A stretch of DNA of 64,000 bases from Serinicoccus chungangensis (GTDB lineage: Bacteria; Actinomycetota; Actinomycetes; Actinomycetales; Dermatophilaceae). The DNA is taken from positions 682,001 through 746,000 of the forward strand of contig NZ_CP040887.1 of the NCBI RefSeq assembly GCF_006337125.1, given 5' to 3'. Under the pieces are notes generated by a model. That model was not told the origin of the DNA, made no database searches, and worked only from the letters and a program-made list of their open reading frames with translations. The translations under genes and the position numbers were made by a program. Shown here piece by piece: positions 57,840 to 64,000 of the stretch; position 1 is the stretch's first letter; the number at the start of each line of letters is the position of its first letter.

Positions 57840-58574
57840 ATGCTGGTCGGCGTGAGCATCGCGAGCAGCAGGATGGGACGGACCGGACGCCGAGCACTAC
57901 AGGGTGCCAGGAGCCGTGCCCGCGACCCCCGCCGCCAGCTGGCCGCCCTCGGCCCGGTGGAGCAGCTGCGCGCCGGTCGGCTCGGACGAAGGGTCGTCCA
58001 GCTGCTCGTGGGGCTGGCCCTCTACGGCGCGTCGATCGGCTTGATGGTGCGCGGGGTGCTCGGCAACATGCCGTGGGACGTCCTGCACCAGGGCATCGCG
58101 CGGCACGTCCCGCTGAGCCTGGGCACGATCATCGTCGCCGCGTCGGTCCTCGTGCTGCTCCTCTGGATCCCGCTGCGGCAGCAGCCCGGCCTCGGTACGG
58201 TGGCCAACGCCCTGCTGGTGGGGTTCGCGGCCGACGCGACCCTCTGGCTCGTCGCGCCCGGCGAGGGCTGGCTCGAGCGAGGTGCCCTCATGGCCGGTGG
58301 GGTGGTGCTCAACGGCGTCGCGAGCGCGATGTACATCGGCGCCCAACTGGGCCCGGGGCCGCGCGACGGGCTGATGACCGGCGTCGCCCGACGCACCGGC
58401 TGGTCCCTGCGGGTGGTGCGCACCGGCATCGAGGTCACCGTCATCGCCCTCGGCTGGCTGCTCGGGGGTGTCGTGGGCCTCGGGACCGTCCTCTACGCCG
58501 TGGCGATCGGCCCGCTGACCCAGACGCTGCTGCCCTGGTTCACCGTCGACCTCTCCACGCGAGAGGCGCGGTAG
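57840..58574 (+). CDS. YczE/YitT-family membrane protein
   Basis: 244 residues. After a basic N-terminus of about 45 residues come five to six membrane segments. YczE-like marks include GLALYGASIGLMVRGVLGNM-PWDVLHQG and MYIGAQLGPGPRDGLMTGVA. The substrate is unknown; neighbours of MocR regulators of this type are thought to be vitamin-B6 or amino-compound transporters. ATG 57840 is assumed; GTG 57852 and ATG 57873 are also in frame. A GATATGGAT stretch at 57812-57820 may be the -10 region. Confidence 0.75.
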   Translation: MLVGVSIASSRMGRTGRRALQGARSRARDPRRQLAALGPVEQLRAGRLGRRVVQLLVGLALYGASIGLMVRGVLGNMPWDVLHQGIARHVPLSLGTIIVAASVLVLLLWIPLRQQPGLGTVANALLVGFAADATLWLVAPGEGWLERGALMAGGVVLNGVASAMYIGAQLGPGPRDGLMTGVARRTGWSLRVVRTGIEVTVIALGWLLGGVVGLGTVLYAVAIGPLTQTLLPWFTVDLSTREAR

Positions 58575-58622
58575 GCGCACCCGGGTCGCGCGGTCCGGCG
58601 CAGAGTTCGTCCGAGACCGACG

Positions 58623-58904
58623 TCAGTGGTTCCGCAGGGCGTCGATGAGCTCGTCCTTGGTCATCGACGACCGGCCCTCGATGTCCAGCTCGGCCGCGCG
58701 CTCGCGCAGCTCGTCCACGGTCCGGTCCTCGTAGTTCTCGGCCTCGCCGCCGCGCTCGCCGACGTCCGAGCGGGAGGAGGCCGCCGCCGCGTTGGCGATC
58801 CGCGCGGCCTTCTCCTTGCTGGCGCCGTCCTCGCGGACCGCCTCGTAGACCTCCGGGTCCTTGACGCTGGGCCCCGGGTCCTCCGTCTTCTTCTCACCTG
58901 CCAT
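58623..58904 (-). CDS. Small Rho-N/SAP-like domain protein
   Basis: 93 residues. The C-terminal 40 residues (TVDELRERAAELDIEGRSSM, TKDELIDALRNH) match the Rho N-terminal/SAP-like helical motif that binds nucleic acid. The middle KEKAARIANAAA segment is shared by a family of small actinobacterial stress-related proteins. Function is unknown. ATG 58904 follows TACCGT at 7 nt; the divergent LLM gene starts only 34 bp away. Confidence 0.75.
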   Translation of the reverse strand: MAGEKKTEDPGPSVKDPEVYEAVREDGASKEKAARIANAAAASSRSDVGERGGEAENYEDRTVDELRERAAELDIEGRSSMTKDELIDALRNH

Positions 58905-58911
58905 GCGCCCG

Positions 58912-58931
58912 ACGGTATGCCGTGCCAGGCT
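58912..58931. promoter_or_regulatory. Overlapping divergent leaderless promoters
   Basis: On the minus strand TACCGT (58917-58912) ends 7 nt before ATG 58904. On the plus strand CAGGCT (58926-58931) ends 7 nt before ATG 58939. The two -10 boxes are 8 bp apart, so polymerase cannot occupy both at once. A GGTATGCC octamer (58914-58921) lies exactly between. Confidence 0.6.
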
Positions 58932-58938
58932 GGGTCGC

Positions 58939-59739
58939 ATGGCGAACGCCATCGACCGTCCGGTCCGGCTCGGCGTGCAGGTCCAGCCCCAGCACGCGAC
59001 CTACCAGCAGATCCGTGACACCGTGCGACGGCTGGAGGACGCCGGCGTCGACGTGGTGATGAACTGGGACCACTTCTTCCCGCTCAACGGCGAGCCGGAC
59101 GGGCTGCACTTCGAGTGCTGGACGACCCTCGGGGCCTGGGCCGAGCAGACCTCGCGCGTGGAGATCGGCGCGCTCGTGACGTGCAACTCCTACCGCAACC
59201 CCGACCTGCTCGCCGACATGGCGCGCACCGTCGACCACGTCAGCGAGGGCCGGCTCATCCTGGGCATCGGCTCGGGCTGGTTCGAGCGGGACTACGACGA
59301 GTACGGCTACGAGTTCGGCACCGCCGGCTCGCGGCTCGACGACCTGGCCGCCGCGATGCCGCGCATCCGTGAGCGCTGGGCGCGGCTCAACCCGGCGCCG
59401 ACCCGGCCGATCCCGGTGATGATCGGTGGCGGCGGGGAGAAGAAGACGCTGCGCATCGTGGCCGAGCACGCGACGATCTGGCACTCCTTCGGCGACGCCG
59501 ACACCCTGCGCCACAAGCTCGGCGTCCTGGGGCGGCACTGCGAGGACGTCGGGCGCGACCCGGGCGAGATCGAGGTGTCGGTCGCGGCCGCCGGGTCCCT
59601 GGACCAGGGCCCCGGGGAGGACGCCGAGGCGAAGTACGCCGCGGGTGCCCGGCTCTTCACCGTGCACACCAGCGGCCCCGACCACCCCCTGGACCAGCTG
59701 GACGCCTGGCTCGCCTGGCGGGACGAGCACAACGCCTGA
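58939..59739 (+). CDS. LLM-class F420-dependent oxidoreductase
   Basis: 266 residues, luciferase-like (beta/alpha)8 barrel. RLGVQVQPQHATYQQIRDTV opens it, and the family pattern LILGIGSGWFERDYDEYGYEF with PVMIGGGGEKKTLRIVAEHA follows. Actinobacterial members of this type use F420H2, sometimes FMN; the substrate cannot be named. The end WLAWRDEH is typical of the group. rph starts 36 nt downstream with its own promoter. Confidence 0.85.
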   Translation: MANAIDRPVRLGVQVQPQHATYQQIRDTVRRLEDAGVDVVMNWDHFFPLNGEPDGLHFECWTTLGAWAEQTSRVEIGALVTCNSYRNPDLLADMARTVDHVSEGRLILGIGSGWFERDYDEYGYEFGTAGSRLDDLAAAMPRIRERWARLNPAPTRPIPVMIGGGGEKKTLRIVAEHATIWHSFGDADTLRHKLGVLGRHCEDVGRDPGEIEVSVAAAGSLDQGPGEDAEAKYAAGARLFTVHTSGPDHPLDQLDAWLAWRDEHNA

Positions 59740-59762
59740 CCCCGGGCGTCCCCCGCTCGGCA

Positions 59763-59768
59763 TACCCT
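59763..59768 (+). promoter_or_regulatory. -10 box TACCCT of rph-rdgB, leaderless type
   Basis: TACCCT ends 7 nt before ATG 59776 and overlaps a GGCATACC octamer (59759-59766). Confidence 0.6.
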
Positions 59769-59775
59769 GGCTCGC

Positions 59776-60570
59776 ATGACCTCACGCCACGACGGCCGCA
59801 GCGCCGACCAGCTCCGCGAGATCCGCATCACCCGCAACTGGCTGGACCACGCCGAGGGCAGCGTGCTGGTGGAGTTCGGCAGGACCCGGGTGCTGTGCGC
59901 CGCGTCCTTCACCGGCGGGGTGCCCCGCTGGCGCAAGGGCAGCGGCAAGGGCTGGACGACCGCCGAGTACGCCATGCTGCCGCGCTCCACGCACACCCGC
60001 TCGGACCGGGAGTCGGTCAAGGGCCGGCTGGGGGGCCGCACCCACGAGATCAGCCGGCTCATCGGCCGCTCGCTGCGGGCGGTCGTCGACCTGGACGCCC
60101 TGGGGGAGAACACCATCCAGCTCGACTGCGACGTCCTGCAGGCCGACGGCGGCACCCGGACGGCGGCCATCACCGGCGCCTACGTCGCCCTCGTCGACGC
60201 CGTCGAGACCGCCCGCGCCAAGGGCCTCATCGCCAAGAAGGCCGAGCCCATCACCGGCTCGGTGGCAGCCGTCAGCGTCGGTGTCGTCGACGGCGAGCCG
60301 GTGCTCGACCTGGACTACCCCGAGGACTCCACCGCCGAGACCGACATGAATGTCGTCATGACCGGCGACGGACGGTTCATCGAGGTGCAGGGCACCGCCG
60401 AGGGCACCCCCTTCGACCGGGAGCTGCTCGACGCCCTGCTCGACCTCGCCGCCGAGGGCTGCGCCGAGCTCACCGCCCGCCAGGCCGCGGCCTTCGGCGC
60501 CGACGACATGGGCGGCACCGACAGCCACGCCGCGGGGGCGGACGTCGACCAGGGGCCGCCGACGTGGTGA
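59776..60570 (+). CDS. rph: Ribonuclease PH
   Basis: 264 residues. Phosphorolytic 3'-5' exonuclease that trims tRNA 3' ends. [17 protein letters not shown], the arginine-rich [20 protein letters not shown] and [20 protein letters not shown] are all conserved, as is the phosphate-binding site. The last 20 residues ([19 protein letters not shown]) are a disordered extension. The stop overlaps the rdgB GTG (GTGA). Confidence 0.95.
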   Translation: MTSRHDGRSADQLREIRITRNWLDHAEGSVLVEFGRTRVLCAASFTGGVPRWRKGSGKGWTTAEYAMLPRSTHTRSDRESVKGRLGGRTHEISRLIGRSLRAVVDLDALGENTIQLDCDVLQADGGTRTAAITGAYVALVDAVETARAKGLIAKKAEPITGSVAAVSVGVVDGEPVLDLDYPEDSTAETDMNVVMTGDGRFIEVQGTAEGTPFDRELLDALLDLAAEGCAELTARQAAAFGADDMGGTDSHAAGADVDQGPPTW

Positions 60571-61220
60571 GCGGGTCCGCGACCCCCGGGGGGCCGGACC
60601 GCCGGGTCGTCCTGGCGACCCGCAACCCGGGCAAGGTCGTCGAGCTGCGCGACATCCTCGCCGACGCGCTGGACCGGGCCGGCCTGGAGCTCGTCGGGCT
60701 GGACGCCTTCCCCGAGCTCGAGGACGTCGTCGAGTCCGGGGTCACCTTTGCGCAGAACGCCCTGCTCAAGGCCCGGTACGCCGCCGCCGCCACCGGGCTG
60801 CCGGCGCTCGCCGACGACTCCGGCCTGGCGGTCGACGTGCTGGGCGGGGCGCCGGGGATCTTCTCGGCCCGCTGGTCCGGCCCGCTGGGCGACGCCACCG
60901 GCCGCACCACGGACGAGGCCAACAACGACCTGCTGCTCGCCCAGCTCGCCGACGTGCCCGACGAGCACCGGGGCGCCGGGTTCGTCTGCGCCGCGGCGCT
61001 GGTCCTGCCCGAGGGCACCGAGCGGGTCCGGGAGGGGCGCTGCCGGGGCGTGCTGGCCCGCGCGCCGCGGGGTGGCAACGGCTTCGGCTACGACCCGCTG
61101 CTGGTCCGCCCGGACGGGCGCACCCTCGCCGAGCACACCAGCGCCGAGAAGCATGCCGTCTCCCACCGTGGCGAGGCCTTCCGGGCCCTGGCCGCCGACG
61201 TGGCCGACCTCCTGACCTGA
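60567..61220 (+). CDS. rdgB: XTP/dITP diphosphatase (non-canonical purine NTP pyrophosphatase)
   Basis: 217 residues, Ham1/RdgB family. It hydrolyses XTP, ITP and dITP to keep them out of nucleic acids. [17 protein letters not shown] binds the triphosphate, [19 protein letters not shown] supplies metal-binding Asp residues, and [10 protein letters not shown] and [10 protein letters not shown] close the site. GTG 60567 overlaps the rph stop by 4 nt; GTG 60564 is an alternative. The rph-rdgB pair is standard in actinobacteria. Confidence 0.95.
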   Translation: MSGSATPGGPDRRVVLATRNPGKVVELRDILADALDRAGLELVGLDAFPELEDVVESGVTFAQNALLKARYAAAATGLPALADDSGLAVDVLGGAPGIFSARWSGPLGDATGRTTDEANNDLLLAQLADVPDEHRGAGFVCAAALVLPEGTERVREGRCRGVLARAPRGGNGFGYDPLLVRPDGRTLAEHTSAEKHAVSHRGEAFRALAADVADLLT

Positions 61221-61249
61221 CCGCGGTCGGCGGGCGAGGGGGGACCCCC

Positions 61250-61255
61250 TACCCT
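61250..61255 (+). promoter_or_regulatory. -10 box TACCCT of the thrC-thrB operon
   Basis: TACCCT lies 41 nt before ATG 61297, so this message has a leader of about 35 nt and uses the Shine-Dalgarno AAGGAA (61282-61287). Confidence 0.5.
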
Positions 61256-61296
61256 GGTCCCCTGACCCGTGGTCAAGGACGAAGGAACCGAACCCC

Positions 61297-62391
61297 ATGC
61301 CCCACCAGTGGCGCGGCGTGATCGCCGAGTATGCCGACCGTCTGCCCGCGTCGATCACCGAGCACGTGGTCACGCTGCGCGAGGGCGGCACCCCGCTCAT
61401 CCCCGCCGAGCACCTCAGCGAGCTGGTGGGGGCGCAGGTGCACGTCAAGTACGAGGGCCTCAACCCCACCGGGTCGTTCAAGGACCGCGGCATGACGGCG
61501 GCCATCAGCGACGCCGCGCGCCAGGGCGCCCAGGCGGTCATCTGCGCCTCGACGGGCAACACCAGCGCCAGCGCGGCGGCCTACGCCACCAAGGCCGGGA
61601 TGGAGTGCGGCGTGCTCGTCCCCGACGGCAAGATCGCCATGGGCAAGCTCAGCCAGGCCATCGCCGGGGGGGCGACGCTCATCCAGGTCCGGGGCAACTT
61701 CGACGACTGCCTCACGCTCGCCCGCAAGCTGGCCGAGGCCTACCCCGTCGAGCTGGTCAACTCGGTCAACCCGGCGCGCATCGAGGGCCAGAAGACCGCG
61801 GCCTTCGAGGTCGTCGACGCGCTCGGGGACGCGCCCGACATCCACTGCCTGCCGGTGGGGAACGCGGGCAACATCACCGCCTACTGGAAGGGCTACGGCG
61901 AGTACGCCGACCCGCACGCCCCCGGGGCCGGCGGCCACGCGCCCGCGACCCGGCGACCGCAGATGTGGGGCTTCCAGGCGGCCGGCGCCGCGCCGATCGT
62001 CAAGGGCCACCCGGTCGACGACCCGGAGACCATCGCCACCGCCATCCGCATCGGCAACCCGGCCTCGTGGCCGCAGGCGCTGGCCGCGCAGGAGGAGTCC
62101 GGCGGGGTCATCGAGGCGGTGACCGACGAGGAGATCCTCGCGGCGCACCGGCTGCTGTCCTCGCGCGAGGGGATCTTCGTCGAGCCGGCGTCGGCGGCCT
62201 CGGTCGCCGGGCTGCTCAAGCGGCACGCCGCGGGCCAGGTCCCGGCCGGCGCGACGGTCGTCTGCACGGTCACCGGCCACGGCCTCAAGGACCCGCAGTG
62301 GGCGCTCAAGGGTGCCGACGGCAGCGACGTCGACCCGGTGCGCGTCCAGGTGGACGTCGTGAGCGTCGCCGACGCCCTCGGGCTGGAGTGA
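61297..62391 (+). CDS. thrC: Threonine synthase
   Basis: 364 residues, fold-type II PLP enzyme of the short (class II) form. It converts O-phosphohomoserine to threonine. The PLP lysine is in [16 protein letters not shown], the phosphate-binding loop is [15 protein letters not shown], and [15 protein letters not shown] contacts PLP. The stop overlaps the thrB ATG (TGATG). The usual upstream partner hom (homoserine dehydrogenase) is not next to it. Confidence 0.95.
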   Translation: MPHQWRGVIAEYADRLPASITEHVVTLREGGTPLIPAEHLSELVGAQVHVKYEGLNPTGSFKDRGMTAAISDAARQGAQAVICASTGNTSASAAAYATKAGMECGVLVPDGKIAMGKLSQAIAGGATLIQVRGNFDDCLTLARKLAEAYPVELVNSVNPARIEGQKTAAFEVVDALGDAPDIHCLPVGNAGNITAYWKGYGEYADPHAPGAGGHAPATRRPQMWGFQAAGAAPIVKGHPVDDPETIATAIRIGNPASWPQALAAQEESGGVIEAVTDEEILAAHRLLSSREGIFVEPASAASVAGLLKRHAAGQVPAGATVVCTVTGHGLKDPQWALKGADGSDVDPVRVQVDVVSVADALGLE

Positions 62392-63344
62392 TGGCCGCGC
62401 TGGCCCCGGGCGCGGGCGCCCGGGTGCGGGTCCCCGCGAGCAGCGCCAACCTCGGCCCCGGTTTCGACAGCGTCGGCCTCGCCCTCGGGCTCTGGGACGA
62501 GTATGCCGTCGAGGTCCTCCCCGACGCCGGTCACCTCGAGGTGGTGCTCGCCGGGCAGGGTGCGGGCGAGCTGCCCACGGACGGGCGGCACCTCGTCGCG
62601 GCCCGGCTGCGGGAGGCGCTGGAGGCGTGCGGCGTGACCTGGCTGGACGGCTACGGGCTGCGGCTGACCTGCGCCAACACCATCCCCATGTCGGCGGGGA
62701 TGGGCAGCTCGGCCTCGGCGGTCGTCGGCGGGCTCGGGCTGGGCTTCGCCCTCGTCCGCGACGGTGAGCTCACCGAGGCCGACCTGGGCCTGGTCAACAC
62801 CCACGCGGGGGTCGCGGAGGGGCACCCGGACAACTCCTCGGCGTCGGTGTGGGGGGGCCTCACGGTGTCGTGGATGCCCGGCCCGCAGGTCGTCCGCACC
62901 GCCCGCCCCACGGTCCACCCCGACGTGGTGCCGGTGGTGCTGGTGCCCGCGGACCACCGGCTCGACACCGCCACGGCGCGGGCCGTGCTCGGCCCGTCGG
63001 TGGCGCGGCCCGACGCGGTGCGCCAGGCGGGCCGTGCCGCCCTGCTCGTGCACGCGCTCACCACGGAGCCGTCGCTGCTGCTCGACGCCACGAGCGACTG
63101 GCTGCACCAGGAGCAGCGGCGGGCGGCCTACCCGGTGACCATGGGGGCGGTCGACACGCTGCGCGGGCTGGGCCACGCCGCCGTCGTCTCCGGCGCCGGC
63201 CCGACCGTGCTCTGCCTCACGACGACCGACCTGGCCCCCACCGTCGTCGCCGAGGCCCGCACGTGGGGCCGCGGATGGCGCGTCCTGACCCCCGGCATAC
63301 CGGCGCAGGGCCTGCACGTGCCCGCCACCCCGGCACCGCGCTGA
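62391..63344 (+). CDS. thrB: Homoserine kinase
   Basis: 317 residues, GHMP kinase family. It phosphorylates homoserine for ThrC. VRVPASSANLGPGFDSVGLA opens the fold and EGHPDNSSASVWGGL is conserved. The ATP loop, usually P-x-x-x-G-L-G-SSA, reads IPMSAGMGSSASAVVGG, with Met in place of the usual Leu. The C-terminal VVSGAGPTVLCL glycine loop is present. Coupled to thrC by a one-base ATG/TGA overlap. Confidence 0.94.
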   Translation: MAALAPGAGARVRVPASSANLGPGFDSVGLALGLWDEYAVEVLPDAGHLEVVLAGQGAGELPTDGRHLVAARLREALEACGVTWLDGYGLRLTCANTIPMSAGMGSSASAVVGGLGLGFALVRDGELTEADLGLVNTHAGVAEGHPDNSSASVWGGLTVSWMPGPQVVRTARPTVHPDVVPVVLVPADHRLDTATARAVLGPSVARPDAVRQAGRAALLVHALTTEPSLLLDATSDWLHQEQRRAAYPVTMGAVDTLRGLGHAAVVSGAGPTVLCLTTTDLAPTVVAEARTWGRGWRVLTPGIPAQGLHVPATPAPR

Positions 63345-63351
63345 GGCGGCC

Positions 63352-64000
63352 TCAGCGCAGGCGCTGCGGCGCGATGGCCGCGGTCAGCGCCGCGGCGTAG
63401 GTCTCCTGCCCCTTGGCGGTCGGGTGGAACGTGGTGGGGTCGACCCACGGGTCGGCGGCGTTGACGCCGTGGCCCTCGAACCTACGCACCACGTCGACGT
63501 AGACGAAGCCCCGCCGCCGGGCGGCGGCCTCGATCGTCGCGTCGAGCAGGTCGGCGCCCTCGTTGAGCGCCTCCTGCTCCTCGGGCGAGGCGTTCGCGAA
63601 GGCGCCGGCCTCCGGGGTGAAGAGGTGCGGGTAGCCGATGACCACCACGTGCGCGTCCGGGGCCGCCTGCTCGACCGCGGTGAAGGCCGCGTCCAGGCGG
63701 GCCGGGAGCAGCCCCTGGACGAGCAGCCGGGAGCCGGCGACGGCCTGCGCGCAGGTCGGGTCGTCCAGCAGCAGGCAGGCCCCGATCGCCTGGGTCCAGC
63801 CGATGTCGTTGCCGCCGATGGTGAGGGTCACGAGGTCGGTGTCGGCGTCCAGCGCGGGCAGCTGCGCGGCGAGGTCGGCGGTCGTGGCGCCGCTGCAGGC
63901 GACGAAGTCGTCCAGCGCGATCCGCTTGCGGCCGTCCAGCCGCAGCGGCGCGGCCGCGTCGGTGCGGGCGCACCCCTCGCCGCCCTCCAGCGCGGTCCCG
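63352..64000 (-). CDS. SGNH/GDSL-type hydrolase, N-terminus outside the window
   Basis: 215 residues are visible, open to the window edge on the minus strand. Block II Gly lies in FVACSGATTADL, block III Asn in LTIGGNDIGW, and block V His in DPTTFHPTAKGQETYAAAL. Block I with the serine nucleophile (GDS) lies beyond position 64000. Disulfide-type cysteines (GEGCART, DFVACSG, GACLLLDDPTCAQ) suggest a secreted lipase or esterase. It converges on thrB with a 7-nt gap. Confidence 0.85.
   Translation of the reverse strand, partial: GTALEGGEGCARTDAAAPLRLDGRKRIALDDFVACSGATTADLAAQLPALDADTDLVTLTIGGNDIGWTQAIGACLLLDDPTCAQAVAGSRLLVQGLLPARLDAAFTAVEQAAPDAHVVVIGYPHLFTPEAGAFANASPEEQEALNEGADLLDATIEAAARRRGFVYVDVVRRFEGHGVNAADPWVDPTTFHPTAKGQETYAAALTAAIAPQRLR

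Overview
The window is GC-rich (roughly 72% by eye) chromosomal DNA from an actinobacterium. The GlgE alpha-glucan pathway, GatCAB, EtfBA, an F420-type LLM oxidoreductase, GTG and TTG starts, and many leaderless promoters all point there. A relative of Intrasporangiaceae, Ornithinimicrobium or Serinicoccus (Micrococcales) is my best guess, by inference only. I found no rRNA, tRNA, CRISPR array, phage or insertion sequence. Most of it is housekeeping sequence.

Layout. 0-4.2 kb: prolyl aminopeptidase, a DUF1353 membrane protein, a lipoprotein and a CnoX-like thioredoxin/TPR protein. 4.2-16.3 kb, minus strand: glgX, glgE, treS and one 2003-codon frame that fuses maltokinase, branching enzyme GlgB and phosphoglucomutase. 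This turns trehalose into maltose, maltose-1-phosphate, linear glucan and branched glucan, with trimming by GlgX. 16.4-19.4 kb: a YbjN protein, an enoyl-CoA hydratase, a 0.5-kb array of intergenic repeats, and a PadR regulator with its membrane partner. 19.4-27.7 kb: etfBA, a cysteine desulfurase with mnmA (tRNA 2-thiolation), a frameshifted methionine-synthase-like gene, a small membrane protein and ligA. 27.7-35.6 kb: a drug exporter, a membrane-anchored glutaredoxin, an FMN reductase, a frameshifted unknown gene, gatCAB and a D-2-hydroxyacid dehydrogenase.

35.7-49.3 kb: a secreted subtilisin with cell-wall-binding repeats, sixA, a three-gene ABC-2 exporter, a degenerate ketol-acid reductoisomerase homologue beside ilvE, a guanidine-III riboswitch controlling an SMR guanidine exporter, a fumarylacetoacetate-hydrolase-family enzyme, murI, a DUF2975/HTH pair and an FAD oxidoreductase. 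49.4-64 kb: paired CNNM/CorC transporters, a metallo-hydrolase, a frameshifted molybdopterin oxidoreductase, more repeats with a 16-G tract, an MFS gene, a MocR/YczE divergent pair, an LLM oxidoreductase, rph-rdgB, thrC-thrB and a truncated SGNH hydrolase.

Four patterns run through the whole window. (1) A TANNNT -10 box sits 6-8 nt before many start codons, which indicates leaderless transcription. (2) The octamer GGTATGCC/GGCATACC occurs at least 24 times where composition predicts about two. (3) Two tandem-repeat families (32 bp and 22 bp) fill intergenic gaps. (4) Three genes each carry a single-base frameshift in a G/C-rich run. I did not recognise an obviously new multi-gene system. The fused glycogen enzyme and the dispersed octamer are the most unusual items.
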